A stretch of DNA of 64,000 bases, from contig JAGXAN010000001.1 in the NCBI GenBank assembly GCA_019075865.1, forward strand, positions 372,001-436,000, written 5' to 3'. Origin of the DNA: Hyphomicrobiales bacterium (GTDB lineage: Bacteria; Pseudomonadota; Alphaproteobacteria; Rhizobiales; Beijerinckiaceae). Both the position numbers and the translations under genes were made by a program. Positions 18,373-29,700 of this stretch are shown in pieces (positions within the stretch are counted from its first letter, which is position 1; each line of letters begins with the position of its first letter). The notes below the pieces were generated by a model. The model was not told where the DNA came from and searched no databases. It saw nothing but the letters and a program-made list of their open reading frames with translations.

Positions 18373-20394
18373 TTGTCAAATTCGACGCCGCCTGCACAAA
18401 TCGCCCAAAATCAGCCCGTGACGCATGACCAGATGGCCAATGCCATTCGAGCCTTGGCGATGGACGGGGTCGAAAAGGCCAAGTCTGGACATCCTGGCCT
18501 GCCGATGGGCGCTGCCGATGTTGCCACGGTGCTTTTTGGCAAGGTTTTGAAGTTTGACCCCGCCGACCCGCATTGGCCCGATCGCGACCGTTTTGTCTTG
18601 TCGGCTGGCCATGGCTCGATGCTGATTTATTCGCTTTTGCACCTCATCGGCGTCAAGTCGATGACCATCGACCAATTGAAGCATTTCCGTCAGCTTGGCT
18701 CCCTCACCCCCGGCCACCCGGAAGTGCACCACACGCCCGGCATCGAAATGACCACCGGGCCCCTCGGACAGGGCATTTCCACAGCCGTTGGCATGGCGCT
18801 GGCCGAGCGTATGCTCGCCGCCGAATTTGGCGATATCGTCAACCACAACACCTATGTGCTGGCCTCGGACGGTGACTTGATGGAAGGCATCTCGCAGGAA
18901 GCCATTGCCATTGCCGGCCACCTCAAGCTCAACCGCCTGATTGTCTTGTTCGATGACAATGGCATCTCGATTGATGGCCCATTGTCGATCGCCGACAGTG
19001 TCGATCAGATCATGCGCTTCAAGGCCTGCGGCTGGAATGCGTCTCGCATCGACGGGCATGACCCCAAGGCGATTTTGCGCGCCATTCGCAAGGCGCAAGC
19101 CTCCGATCGCCCGACCCTGATCGCCTGCAAAACCACCATCGGCTTTGGTGCGCCCAAGCGTCAGGGCACTGCCAAGGCCCATGGCGAGGCTCTGGGTGCG
19201 GAAGAGATCGCGGGTGCCCGCAAGGCTTTGAACTGGCCCTATGCGCCGTTTGAAATTCCAGAGAAAATTCTGAAGGCCTGGCGCCGGGCAGGGACCCGTG
19301 GCAAACGCGAGCACAAAGCCTGGAAGGGTCGCTTGGCAGCCATGGATGCCGCCAAGCGCAGCGAATTTGAACGCCGCACGGCGGGCAAAATGCCGACAGC
19401 TTTGCAGGAAGTTGTCACCAGTGCCAAGCAGAAGCTCGCCAATGACCGCACTGAAATCGCGACCCGCAAAGCCTCGGAAGCCGCCCTGCGGATTCTTGCG
19501 CCGGCGGTGCCTGAACTGATCACCGGTTCGGCGGATCTGACCGGCTCCAACAACAACAAGGTGGAAGCTACCCCGGCCATTTCGCCCGGTCATTATCATG
19601 GTCGCTTCGTCCATTGGGGCATTCGCGAGCATGGCATGGCGGCCGCCGTCAACGGCATGAACCTGCACGGTGGCCTGATTGCTTCCGGCGCGACCTTCCT
19701 GGTGTTTGCCGATTATTGTCGCCCCGCCCTGCGGCTTTCGGCCTTGATGGATGTGGGTTCCATTCAAGTGTTCACCCACGATTCTATCGGCCTCGGGGAA
19801 GATGGCCCGACCCATCAGCCTGTGGAGCATCTGGCATCGCTGCGCGCTATCCCCAACTTGTTGTTGATGCGCCCCGCCGACCAGACTGAAACGATGGAAT
19901 GCTGGCAGTTGGCGCTTGAATCGCGCAAGTCGCCCAGCATTCTGGCGCTTACCCGCCAGAATCTGCCAGCCGTGCGTCATACCTATGTCGCCGAAAATCT
20001 TTGCGCACGCGGCGCTTACGAGTTGGTGCCGTGTGAAGGCAAGGCGCAGGTCAGCCTGTTTGCTTCCGGCTCCGAAGTTTCGCTCGCCATTGACGTTCAG
20101 AAAAAGCTGGCGGCCGAAGGCATTGCCGCCCGCGTTGTCTCGGTGCCGTGCCTTGACCTGTTCGAGCAGCAGTCACAGACTTACCGGAAAGCCACTATCG
20201 GCAATGCGCCAGTCAAAATGGCAATTGAAGCCGCATTGCGCCTCGGTTGGGACAGCATCATTGGTGACGACGGCCTGTTCATTGGCATGAAGGGTTTTGG
20301 TGCCAGCGGGCCATACAAGGAATTGTATGCGCATTTTGGTATCACCGCTGAAGCGGCCCTTTCCGCCATTCATCACCGCATGAAGGTCAAATAG
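18373..20394 (+). CDS. tkt: Transketolase
   Basis: Thiamine diphosphate enzyme that moves two-carbon units between sugar phosphates in the pentose phosphate pathway. [11 protein letters not shown] is near the N-terminus. The ThDP/Mg motif is [13 protein letters not shown], and [17 protein letters not shown] is the pyrimidine-domain signature with substrate-binding residues. A stretch around residues 300-350 is Lys/Arg-rich. TTG at 18373 is preferred as start because GGAG with GAGAG lies just upstream; a GTG at 18307 would add 22 charged residues. It is first in the cluster tkt-gap-pgk, 78 bp before gap, with all genes on one strand. Confidence 0.93.
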   Translation: MSNSTPPAQIAQNQPVTHDQMANAIRALAMDGVEKAKSGHPGLPMGAADVATVLFGKVLKFDPADPHWPDRDRFVLSAGHGSMLIYSLLHLIGVKSMTIDQLKHFRQLGSLTPGHPEVHHTPGIEMTTGPLGQGISTAVGMALAERMLAAEFGDIVNHNTYVLASDGDLMEGISQEAIAIAGHLKLNRLIVLFDDNGISIDGPLSIADSVDQIMRFKACGWNASRIDGHDPKAILRAIRKAQASDRPTLIACKTTIGFGAPKRQGTAKAHGEALGAEEIAGARKALNWPYAPFEIPEKILKAWRRAGTRGKREHKAWKGRLAAMDAAKRSEFERRTAGKMPTALQEVVTSAKQKLANDRTEIATRKASEAALRILAPAVPELITGSADLTGSNNNKVEATPAISPGHYHGRFVHWGIREHGMAAAVNGMNLHGGLIASGATFLVFADYCRPALRLSALMDVGSIQVFTHDSIGLGEDGPTHQPVEHLASLRAIPNLLLMRPADQTETMECWQLALESRKSPSILALTRQNLPAVRHTYVAENLCARGAYELVPCEGKAQVSLFASGSEVSLAIDVQKKLAAEGIAARVVSVPCLDLFEQQSQTYRKATIGNAPVKMAIEAALRLGWDSIIGDDGLFIGMKGFGASGPYKELYAHFGITAEAALSAIHHRMKVK

Positions 20395-20472
20395 GGCTAT
20401 CAATCTGCGACATTAAACTGTTATTGGGCTCACCCAATGTGGTGCCCTGTCTGAAATAATGGAGTGTGGAAA

Positions 20473-21480
20473 ATGACTGTAAAAGTTGCCATCAACGGTT
20501 TTGGTCGCATTGGCCGCAACGTCTTGCGCGCGATCATCGAATCCGGGCGCACGGATATTGAAGTAGTTGCCATCAACGACCTCGGGCCGGTGGAGACCAA
20601 CGCCCATCTGATGCGCTTTGACAGCGTGCATGGTCGTTTTCCGCACGAGGTGAAAGTCAGCGGTGATGCCATTGATGTCGGCCGTGGGCCGATCAAGGTG
20701 ACCGCGGTTCGCGATCCGGCCAGCCTGCCGCACAAGGAACTGGGCGTTGACATTGCCATGGAATGCACCGGCATTTTCACGGCACGTGACAAGGCCGCCG
20801 CACATTTGGCCGCAGGTGCCAAGCGTGTGCTGATTTCAGCGCCTGGCGAGAACGCGGATCTTACGGTGGTCTTTGGTGTCAATCATCACAAGCTCACCAA
20901 GGACCACCTCGTTGTCTCCAATGCTTCGTGCACGACCAATTGCCTGTCGCCGGTAGCCAAGGTGCTGAACGATGCCATTGGCATTTCACATGGCATTATG
21001 ACCACCATTCACAGCTATACCGGTGATCAGCCAACCCTCGATACGATGCACAAGGATCTATACCGTGGCCGTGCGGCCGCCTTGTCAATGATCCCGACCT
21101 CGACCGGTGCGGCCAAGGCAGTCGGTCTGGTTCTGCCCGAGTTGAATGGCAAGCTGGACGGTTCGGCCATCCGCGTGCCGACCCCGAATGTCTCGGTGGT
21201 TGACTTGAAGTTCCTGGCCAAGCGCGCCACCACGGTTGCCGAGATCAATGCCGCGATCAAGGCCGCCGCCGATGGGCCAATGAAAGGCATTTTGGGCTAC
21301 ACCAATGCCGCCAATGTCTCGATCGATTTCAATCATGACAGCCATTCTTCGGTATTCCATATGGATCAGACCAAGGTGATGGACGGCACTTTCGTGCGCA
21401 TTCTGTCCTGGTACGATAACGAATGGGGCTTCTCGAACCGCATGAGCGATACAGCCGTCGCGATGATGGCAGCAATATAA
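20473..21480 (+). CDS. gap: Glyceraldehyde-3-phosphate dehydrogenase
   Basis: Converts glyceraldehyde 3-phosphate to 1,3-bisphosphoglycerate with NAD(P). [14 protein letters not shown] is the nucleotide-binding start, [17 protein letters not shown] contains the catalytic Cys, and [12 protein letters not shown] ends the protein. The 335 residues are complete. ATG at 20473 follows GGAG. The Asp after the second strand (AINDLG) is compatible with NAD preference, but the cofactor is not decided. It lies between tkt and pgk; a strong hairpin separates it from pgk. Confidence 0.96.
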   Translation: MTVKVAINGFGRIGRNVLRAIIESGRTDIEVVAINDLGPVETNAHLMRFDSVHGRFPHEVKVSGDAIDVGRGPIKVTAVRDPASLPHKELGVDIAMECTGIFTARDKAAAHLAAGAKRVLISAPGENADLTVVFGVNHHKLTKDHLVVSNASCTTNCLSPVAKVLNDAIGISHGIMTTIHSYTGDQPTLDTMHKDLYRGRAAALSMIPTSTGAAKAVGLVLPELNGKLDGSAIRVPTPNVSVVDLKFLAKRATTVAEINAAIKAAADGPMKGILGYTNAANVSIDFNHDSHSSVFHMDQTKVMDGTFVRILSWYDNEWGFSNRMSDTAVAMMAAI

Positions 21481-21488
21481 GTCAGCCT

Positions 21489-21527
21489 CCGGGATGATAC
21501 GGCTTCCTCCCAGCCGCATCATCCCGG
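21489..21527 (+). other. Strong hairpin in the gap-pgk intergenic space
   Basis: CCGGGATGAT (21489-21498) pairs fully with ATCATCCCGG (21518-21527). After one A-C mismatch, CGGCT pairs with AGCCG, leaving a 7-base loop. No T-run follows, so this is not a classical terminator; it may be an mRNA stabiliser, processing site or partial barrier. Confidence 0.7.
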
Positions 21528-21602
21528 CCGGTGGCTTTGTCGGTGATGTTGCCGGCCTCCCGCCTGGTCCATTTCCATTCTCCTTGACGCAAAGTGATCT
21601 GC

Positions 21603-22796
21603 ATGAACACCTTCAAAACCCTTGACCAAGCAGACTTGTCTGGAAAGCGCGTGTTGACCCGGGTCGATCTCAACGTGCCAATGGAAAATGGCAAAGTCAC
21701 CGACGCGACGCGTATCGATCGGATATTGCCAACCCTGCGCGAGATTTCGAAAAAGGGTGGCAAGGTCATCCTGCTGGCGCATTTCGGTCGGCCCAAGGGC
21801 GGCCCGGATGCCGCCAATTCGCTGGCTCCGGTGGCGGCGGCGCTCGCCGCCCATCTGGGCCAGAACGTCGCCTTCGCCAGCGATTGCATTGGCGCACCAG
21901 CCGCCGAGGCGGTTGCCAAAATGCACAATGGCGATGTGCTGCTTTTGGAAAACACCCGCTTTCACAAGGGCGAGGAAAAGAACGATCCGCAATTCGTGCA
22001 GGATCTCGCCAGGAATGGCGATATTTACGTCAATGACGCATTTTCAGCCGCCCATCGCGCCCATGCCTCGACCGAAGGCCTGGCCCATGTTTTGCCAGCC
22101 TTTGCCGGACGCACCATGCAGGCGGAACTGGAAGCGCTTGGCAAAGCGCTGGAGCACCCGCAAAAGCCGGTGGCTGCCATTGTCGGCGGTGCCAAGGTTT
22201 CCTCCAAGCTTGATTTGCTTGGCAATCTCGTCAAGCGCGTCGATATGCTGATCATCGGCGGCGGCATGGCCAATACCTTTCTGGCAGCGCAAGGCAAGCC
22301 CGTGGGCAAGAGCCTCTGCGAGCATGACCTTTTGGATACGGCGCGCGATATTCTCGCCAAGGCCAAAGCCGCCAATTGCGCGATCATCCTGCCGGTCGAT
22401 GGTGTTATGGCCAAGGAATTCAAGGCCAATCCCGCGCATCGCACCGCCTCGGTCGATGATATCGCCGCCGACGAGATGATGCTCGATATTGGTGCCAAAA
22501 GCGTGGCAATGGTTGCCGACCAGTTGAAAATCGCCAAGACCCTGGTCTGGAATGGCCCGTTTGGTGCCTTTGAAATGGCACCTTTCGATCAAGGCACCAA
22601 TGGTGTGGCGCAAGCAGCCGCCAAGCTCACCAAAGCGGGAAAATTGCTGACGGTGGCTGGTGGCGGAGATACGGTCTCCGCACTCAACCATGCCGGCGTT
22701 GGCGAAGATTTCACCTATATTTCAACCGCCGGTGGGGCGTTTCTGGAGTGGCTCGAAGGCAAGCCACTGCCGGGCGTGGATGCGCTGCGCAGCTAA
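21603..22796 (+). CDS. pgk: Phosphoglycerate kinase
   Basis: Makes ATP from 1,3-bisphosphoglycerate in glycolysis and runs in reverse in gluconeogenesis. The 397-residue protein has [16 protein letters not shown] at the N-terminus, [15 protein letters not shown] in the substrate domain, and [14 protein letters not shown] and GGGDTVSAL in the nucleotide domain. The ATG at 21603 is used; an earlier in-frame ATG would add three residues. Third gene of the tkt-gap-pgk cluster; the fructose-bisphosphate aldolase often next in this order is missing here, the convergent trxA following instead. Confidence 0.96.
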   Translation: MNTFKTLDQADLSGKRVLTRVDLNVPMENGKVTDATRIDRILPTLREISKKGGKVILLAHFGRPKGGPDAANSLAPVAAALAAHLGQNVAFASDCIGAPAAEAVAKMHNGDVLLLENTRFHKGEEKNDPQFVQDLARNGDIYVNDAFSAAHRAHASTEGLAHVLPAFAGRTMQAELEALGKALEHPQKPVAAIVGGAKVSSKLDLLGNLVKRVDMLIIGGGMANTFLAAQGKPVGKSLCEHDLLDTARDILAKAKAANCAIILPVDGVMAKEFKANPAHRTASVDDIAADEMMLDIGAKSVAMVADQLKIAKTLVWNGPFGAFEMAPFDQGTNGVAQAAAKLTKAGKLLTVAGGGDTVSALNHAGVGEDFTYISTAGGAFLEWLEGKPLPGVDALRS

Positions 22797-22819
22797 CCTG
22801 CACAGCGCTTCAATGGCAT

Positions 22820-23143
22820 TTAGCCGATGGCGCCATTGATCCATTTGGTCAATTCGCTCTTGGGCAATGCGCCCACTTTCTGCGAAGTCAGCTTGCCGTC
22901 CTTGAACATCATCAAGGTCGGGATGGAGCGAATGCCGAGCTTGCCGGAAACCGCCGGGTTTTCATCCACATTCAATTTGGTGATTTTCACCTTACCGCCC
23001 ATTTCCTTGGCGATTTCTTCCAGCGATGGCCCGATCATCTTGCAGGGGCCGCACCATTCCGCCCAGAAATCCACGACCACCGGCACGGTGGACTTCAGGA
23101 CATCGGCTTCAAACGATGCATCGGTAATTTTAAGTGTGGACAT
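22820..23143 (-). CDS. trxA: Thioredoxin
   Basis: Small cytoplasmic dithiol reductant of 107 residues. The active site is WAEWCGPCK, followed by the buried Pro in [14 protein letters not shown], and the fold is complete from [11 protein letters not shown] to the C-terminal helix. It lies 82 bp after addA on the same strand, an arrangement often seen in rhizobia, so it may be read from the addBA transcript as well as from its own promoter. Converges with pgk. Confidence 0.95.
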   Translation of the reverse strand: MSTLKITDASFEADVLKSTVPVVVDFWAEWCGPCKMIGPSLEEIAKEMGGKVKITKLNVDENPAVSGKLGIRSIPTLMMFKDGKLTSQKVGALPKSELTKWINGAIG

Positions 23144-23224
23144 GGTACCCTCAACTTTCCAAATTTGCGGATGAATACCGCAATTTTCCCGCCGGGCTGA
23201 TTCCCAGCATATTCGAATACAAAC

Positions 23225-26200
23225 CTAGGAAGCCGCCTTGCTTCCGTCAAGCACTGACCCGGCCCCGGTGATAGGGCGAAGCGCGGCATCGAGACGCGCT
23301 GCGTCAATTTCGATCAATTCGGGCCCTGCGGTCCAGAGAATCAATGCCCGAATTTGATGGCCGGGATAAATCTTTTGCATGATGAACCGGTAAAGCGCCA
23401 GTTGCGCGAGATATTGCGCGGGCGTATCGGCCAGCATTTTAGGACGACCGGTCTTGTAATCGACGATCCAGACCGTGTCCGCCTCCACCGCCACGCGGTC
23501 AATCTGTCCGCCAATGGCAAGCTTGCGGCCCGAAAATCCGGAGATTTCGCCAGCAATGCTCACCTCCGCCCGCGAGTTGGGCCCAAACAGCAAGGCATAG
23601 TCCGGGTGGTTCAGCACCGCCAGAACTTGATCCAGCAATTTTTCCACATCCACGGCCAGTTTTCGCCCTTTGAGCCAGCGTCGTCCGACGATGCGCCGAT
23701 CGGCCGACGCAACTTCCGGCAGATATTGCAGCAGCGTATGCAGAGCCTGCCCGGTAATGACGCCGCTGCCCAATGGGGCGGTCGTCGAAGGATCGAACTG
23801 GTCGGCGCTTTCCAATACGCGCGAAGGGCTGATGGGCGGGGCCGCGTTGGCTTCAGTTGGTGCCGCCCGGCGCAGCCAGTCGGGCAGGGGCGGCGGCGAT
23901 TGCCGCGCCATATCCGCTAGAGCGCCCGATTGCACCGCGCGCGCACCAAGCCGCCAGATTTTGGCATTCGTGTCCCACCGGGCCGGGGATGATTGCATCT
24001 GGGGCGTCAATGCTTCAAAGATTTGGCTGTACCAGCATCCGGCGGGCAGATTCTTGAAGTTGTTAAAGCCTGCAACATAAAGCCGCTCCTCGGCGCGGGT
24101 CATGGCGACATAGAGCAGGCGGCGGCTTTCCTCGACCGCCAGTTCCTCCGCTTCGGAAATGGCACTTTCCACGACACCGGGCCGGTCGCCGTGGGTCCAG
24201 GCCAACAGGGCGGCACCCTGGTGGTTGTCGCCTTCGGTGCCCACCGCATGTGCCTGCACATCCACAAGCCCCGCCTTTTTGTGGCCCCGTGGATTCGCGC
24301 AGGTATCGGGCAGGAAAACGATCTTGGCTTCGAGGCCCTTGGCACCATGCACCGTCATCACCCGCACGGCAGGGCCGGCCGCTTCCATATCGCGCTTCAC
24401 CTGAAGGTCAGCGATTTGCAGCATGTTGAGAAAATGTACCAGTGACGGCGCTTCCTCGCGCTCATGCTCCAGCGCAAGGCGCATGAATTCATCCACGGCG
24501 TCACTCGCTTCCAGGCCAAGGCGTGCATCAATCGCCCGCCGACCGCCATCGCGTCCCAAAATCCCGGCGTAAAAGCGAAACGGGGTGCATTGCTGTGCTT
24601 GCCGGTGCCATTCAGCCAATTGACGTGCGGCAAGCTGCAAATGCGGCGCTTCGGCCTGCTGCAGCACCTCCCAAAGGCTGGCCATTCGGTTGGGCGCAAT
24701 CAGCATCAGGTCGTCATCCGTCAGGCCAATAAGTGGGCTTTTCAGGACGATGGCCAGATTGAGGTCATCGGCTGGCAAGAGCATTAAAGCGCCCAGCGCC
24801 ATCAGGTCCTGCACGGCGATATGGTCAGTGAGCACCAGCTTGTCGGCACCCGCGACCGGCACGCCTATGTCTTTCAAAGCGCTGATGATATTGTCGAAAA
24901 CGGCATTTCTTGAGCGCACCAGCACCAGAATGTCGCCAGGGTTCACGCGCCTTGGTTCGCCGGTCTCCCGGTCATGCACCAGATCGATTGAGTCCGGCTT
25001 CACGAGTTCGGCTATTTGCGCCGCCACGGCATCGCTCAAGCGGGTGACAGCATCCTTGCTGTGCTCGATCTCGGTTGGCATGGCCCAGCTTAGGCTTGGG
25101 ACCGTATCAATTTTGGCGAACCAGTCCCAGATTTCCACCAGTCCTGGCAGATTCCGCCGCCACGCCTCATGCGGTGGAATTTGGTCGCCGCTTGCGGTGA
25201 GGCCCTGCCGGTTCTGCGGCGACTGGAAAACCGCATCGACGGCGCTGAGCACGACAGGACTTGAGCGGAAAGACAGATTGAGTTGCACATTCTCGAAAGC
25301 CTGCCCGGCCTGTTTGGCATTGCCATGAAAATGGCCGCGCATCTCGGCAAACATGTGCGGCGCGGCCCCTTGAAAGGAATAGATTGATTGCTTTTCATCC
25401 CCCACCGCAAACAGCGTGCGCACCCGATAGGATTGTCCCTCGCCAGACGAAAACTCCTCCACCAGGGTTTTGAGAATGTCCCATTGTCCCGGTGACGTAT
25501 CCTGCGCCTCGTCCACCAGCACGTGCTCGATGCCCGCATCGAGCTTGTAGAGCACCCATTGCGAGTCGGAGCGGTGCAGCAAGTTCCGGGTGCGGTCGAT
25601 AAGATCATCAAAATCAATCAGGCTAAGCGCCCGCTTTTCAGCCTCGTAACGCTCGAATATCGCCTGGATCAGCTTGAGCAGCGCGCCGGTCTTTTCCACC
25701 GTGATACGCACCCGCAACCGCAACCGCAGATCGTAAATGCGAAGCGCTTCATCTTCCAACCTCTGTTTCCAGCCAGGATGCGCATTGGCGAGGTCTTTGG
25801 TGATCAGGATTTTTGCGATTTCAGCGCCGTCACTGGAAAAAAAGGCCGAGAAATATTTCTCCACAGCCAAGGCTGTTTTACCCGCGTTCATCAAGGCTCG
25901 GGCGCTGCGCAATTTTGCGGCGCGTTTAATATCCGTTGCCTTGCCCCGTTCGAGGATATCGGGGAGTTCAAAGTCCGCGTCAGCCAAAAGACCATCGCGC
26001 AGAATGGCGCTTTGCAGTGTTTGAATGCTGGCATATTCCGTCTCACCCAGCGCTTTGGCGAGAATATCCTCATGGTTCTCCATTGCCCGTTCGGCAATCT
26101 CGCCACGAAATTTCAGCGCATTCTTCAACAATTCATCAAATTCGTCCGCCGTGGTCAAACTGGCGAGCCTTTGCAGCGCATCGTTCAATTCGTGGCCTGG

Positions 26201-26713
26201 CACAATCGCCGCTTCCAGCACCCATATCCGCGCCTGCGCCAGGATTTGCGCTTGCCGTGTCTCCTCCATCACCGAGAAACCGGCGGTCATATTGGCCTCG
26301 AATGGAAACAGATGCAGCAGCCTTTCACAAAAAGCATGGATGGTCTGAATTTTGAGCCCGCCCGGCGTCTCGATGGTGCGGGCGAACAGGCGTCGGGCCT
26401 GCAACAGCCCGGCGGCATTTGGACGCGCCGCGCCGGTCGCCAGAATTTCACGGGTGAGTTCGGCGTCCGTCAGCAGGGTCCATTTGGCCAGTGTCTGATA
26501 GACGCGGCTCGCCATATTGGCGGCGGCGGTTCGGGTAAAGGTCAGGCAGAGGATTTTACCCGGCGAAGTTCCTTCCAGCAAAATTCGGATCACGCGCTGC
26601 GCCAGCACATGGGTTTTGCCCGATCCGGCATTGGCCGAAACCCATGCCGACACAAGCGGATTGGAGGCAGTTTGCTGGGCAAGGCGTGTGGCCTCGGGGA
26701 TCAGGCTTGCCAT
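23225..26713 (-). CDS. addA: Double-strand break repair helicase-nuclease AddA
   Basis: Helicase and nuclease subunit of AddAB, which resects DNA ends and loads RecA. At 1162 residues it is normal for the alphaproteobacterial type. Walker A is in VSANAGSGKTHVLAQRV and motif II in LVDEAQDTSPGQWD. Motif III follows in FAVGDEKQSIYSFQGA, and motifs V-VI in VMTVHGAKGLEA and LLYVAMTRAEERLYVAG. The C-terminal RecB-like nuclease has GQIDRVAV and VDYKTGRPK with the catalytic Asp and Lys. It starts 4 bp after addB, so the two are translationally linked. Confidence 0.95.
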   Translation of the reverse strand: MASLIPEATRLAQQTASNPLVSAWVSANAGSGKTHVLAQRVIRILLEGTSPGKILCLTFTRTAAANMASRVYQTLAKWTLLTDAELTREILATGAARPNAAGLLQARRLFARTIETPGGLKIQTIHAFCERLLHLFPFEANMTAGFSVMEETRQAQILAQARIWVLEAAIVPGHELNDALQRLASLTTADEFDELLKNALKFRGEIAERAMENHEDILAKALGETEYASIQTLQSAILRDGLLADADFELPDILERGKATDIKRAAKLRSARALMNAGKTALAVEKYFSAFFSSDGAEIAKILITKDLANAHPGWKQRLEDEALRIYDLRLRLRVRITVEKTGALLKLIQAIFERYEAEKRALSLIDFDDLIDRTRNLLHRSDSQWVLYKLDAGIEHVLVDEAQDTSPGQWDILKTLVEEFSSGEGQSYRVRTLFAVGDEKQSIYSFQGAAPHMFAEMRGHFHGNAKQAGQAFENVQLNLSFRSSPVVLSAVDAVFQSPQNRQGLTASGDQIPPHEAWRRNLPGLVEIWDWFAKIDTVPSLSWAMPTEIEHSKDAVTRLSDAVAAQIAELVKPDSIDLVHDRETGEPRRVNPGDILVLVRSRNAVFDNIISALKDIGVPVAGADKLVLTDHIAVQDLMALGALMLLPADDLNLAIVLKSPLIGLTDDDLMLIAPNRMASLWEVLQQAEAPHLQLAARQLAEWHRQAQQCTPFRFYAGILGRDGGRRAIDARLGLEASDAVDEFMRLALEHEREEAPSLVHFLNMLQIADLQVKRDMEAAGPAVRVMTVHGAKGLEAKIVFLPDTCANPRGHKKAGLVDVQAHAVGTEGDNHQGAALLAWTHGDRPGVVESAISEAEELAVEESRRLLYVAMTRAEERLYVAGFNNFKNLPAGCWYSQIFEALTPQMQSSPARWDTNAKIWRLGARAVQSGALADMARQSPPPLPDWLRRAAPTEANAAPPISPSRVLESADQFDPSTTAPLGSGVITGQALHTLLQYLPEVASADRRIVGRRWLKGRKLAVDVEKLLDQVLAVLNHPDYALLFGPNSRAEVSIAGEISGFSGRKLAIGGQIDRVAVEADTVWIVDYKTGRPKMLADTPAQYLAQLALYRFIMQKIYPGHQIRALILWTAGPELIEIDAARLDAALRPITGAGSVLDGSKAAS

Positions 26714-26717
26714 GGGC

Positions 26718-29700
26718 CTATTCCTCGCCCGCGATATTGGCCGCCCATTCGGCTACCCGCGCCAGATGCGCATAGTCGCTGTAACGCGGCACAAATTTTG
26801 GATAGGGCTGGCTCGGGTAGCCTTGCTTGGGGTCGCGGAACTGGTTGAGCAATTCGAGCAACCCATCGGCATGTTGCTTCACCAAGGCGGCAAATTCGTC
26901 GCGGTCAGCCGCAATGAAAGCCATTTCCTTGCCGCCCTCGGCTCCACCCAATTTGACATAGGCGGCATTTTCAACGGACCATTTATGGCCCGGATTATTG
27001 AAAGCGCCGGCCTCGAACATGAAGGCCTCCAGCGTCAGTTGCGTCGCAAACCCTGCCTCGACTTGCTTTTTGGTTGGCGGGACACCCGTCTTGTAATCAA
27101 ACAATGCGACCCGTTTCTGGTCGAGGATTTCGATGCGGTCCGCCTGCGCGGTCAGCTTGAAAGGGGAGCCGTCCTTGAGTTTCAATTGCATCTCGCCCCT
27201 GGTTTCAATCGCAATTTTCAGCGCCCCGGCGGCATTGTCCCGCTGCGCCGTTTCGAAGCGCAGGTAAAACCGCAAGGCCGCTTGCAAACGCGGCCAGTTG
27301 AAGGCGCGAAACGCGGCATTGGCGAGTTCGTTCTGCATTTTTTCGGTTGCCAGGGCCATCAGGCGCTGTTCGGCATCATTCGGCAATGGCCCGTCGGGAT
27401 GCTGGCGCACAAAATCGGCCAGAATTTCATGGATGGCCGTGCCGGTTTCTCGCGCGCCTGAAGCGATCCCCAGCGGATCGAGGGCGCGCAGTTGCAATAT
27501 TTTCTCGGCGTAGATCGCGTAAGGGTCGCGGCGCAACGTGTCGATCCGGGTGACGCTGAGTTGGGTGGGTCGCAGGTCAACTGGCGGACAGGGGGCCGGG
27601 CGCGCGATCGGCGTGCGCAAGGGGCTGGTGTCCAGCGCGCGCGCAAAATCGACGTATTTGTTACCTGCCTCTATGCAGGCCTGCCAACGGTCGCCCGCCA
27701 GCGCTTCAAGGCGCTGCAAAAACCGCGAAGCCACCATCGGCTTGCCACCCCTTTTGCGGGCACGGCTGAGAATGGCCTGCGGGTTGCCAAGCCCCTGCAC
27801 AAAATCATGGGCGGTCTGGCCGATGCGTCGCTCCGGCGTGGTCAGGCCCAGTCTGGCGCGCATGGGCCGGTTGAGGAAAGCATCGCTTGAGGGTTGCGGT
27901 GGCCAAGTCGCTTCATCAAGGCCCGCCAGCAGCACCAGATCGGCCTGCAACAGGCGCGCTTCGAGCAGACCCAAAATCTTCAATCGCGGATGGCCTCTTT
28001 GCGGGCCGCGCACCACCGCCTCGCGCGCCAATTCGCGGAAAAACGCCATATAACTGACGCCGTCAAAGCAAAGATCGGGCAGGGAGGCGGCTTCAAGATC
28101 ATCCAATAATTGTGTCAGGCACGCGCCCGCTTCCCGGGTCTTGTTGTCACCCTCCTCAAGGCTCACCAAAGCCTCAACGGCCAAGCGATGCGCCTTGACC
28201 CATTCGGCCAGAGCCAATTCGCCGCGCAATTGGCGCAAAGGGGCGAGCGCATCGGCCAGACGCTTCAGCAGGACTTCAATTTCATCCCATTGCGTTTCAG
28301 TGATCGCCGCCGCAGCCGGATAGGCCCGATGCGCGCTGGCAGCCGCCCGCGCCGCCTCCACCGTCTCATTGGCCTCATTCATGTCAAAATCAGGCAGCAA
28401 CACCCGCAATATCCCGATTTCAATCAGCGGCGCATGTTCGGCCACATGCAATCGCGGCCCGCCAAAACCGACCAATTCGTGGTTGAGCAGGGCGATCTTG
28501 TCTTGGGCTGCGCCATGCGACAGCGCGCAGGCCAGCGCCAATTGCGCCAAGGTGCCATAGCCGGCCACCGCCAGTGAATCGCCACCCGAATCGTCAATCT
28601 CAATATTCCATCGCAAAAGCTCAGCCGCCACCCGGCTGGCGAGGCTTCGGTCTGGTGTGATCAGGGCGATATTGGCGCGTTCGTCCTCCAGCGCCTCGCG
28701 CATCGCAATGGCCAGCGCCAGTGCCTCCTCACGCTCGTCATTGGCGACAATCAGACGGATGCCGTTCAAGCCAGTCATTATATCGCTTGCGCCCGCGCCG
28801 GCAATGTATTGACGCCAAAGCTCGGTGCTCTCGGCAGGGCGCAGAGCCTGCGAGACAAAGCGCATGCGCGCCGACATTTCGTCGCTCAACTGAGCGAGTT
28901 CAACACAATCTTGCAAGCCGACCCCCAGCACGGGCAGCAACCGGGCCAGCGCCGCTTGCGGATGGGTAGTGGCGCGCAATTCGCCGCGTTCATCACGAAG
29001 GCCAATCTCGCTGAAACTGGCGGCATCCAGATGGAGGTCGAGGCCCGGCAACACGACGGCACCCTGGGGGGATCGCGCCACCGCTGCCATCAATTGCGCC
29101 ACCGCCCGATTGGTGCCGGTGGAACCGAGCACGATGACCGGCGAGAGGTGTCGCCCTTGCGTCAATGCCTCGATCTGGCGCTGCGCAAACAGCATCTGGC
29201 GACGCGCACCGTCAACGAACCCCAAGCCTTCCAGAATGTTGGGCCATTGCGTGATGGCAATATCGAGAAAATCAGTTGTCACGCGCCAATATTTGTCAAA
29301 ATCATCGGCCAACCCGTCTATGGCGCCCCAATCAATGCCTTCGATGATCAATTCGTCAATCAGGTGCGCCAGATCTCCTGAAAGGTGCCAGGCACCGGCC
29401 AGCGTCGTGGCCACCAGTGCCGGTTCTTCTTCCGCCAGTGTTCTCACGCCATATTCGTCAATTGATACAATGGCATGGGTGAGATCATGCCCCCATTTCA
29501 GGATTAGCTTGGATAGCAGCAGGCGGCGGTCGATCGTGCCAATCGCCGGTGCAATGTCGCTGGCGAGGCCGCCGGAATCACCCATATCCTGCGCGGCGAA
29601 CCCCAACTCGCCTTCTTCCATTGCACCCAGCGCCCGGATATGGGGTAGCAGGATCGCCCCACCGCCGTAAGCGCGCGCCAACGCCCCGCTCAATGCCCGT

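Noticed and set aside
18376-19980. 534-codon open frame antisense to tkt
   Set aside because: Shadow of transketolase codon usage; no domain and no plausible start site.
25523-26848. 441-codon open frame antisense to addA
   Set aside because: A long opposite-strand shadow of a certain gene (AddA); the sequence is His/Gln/Arg-rich and has no recognisable domain.
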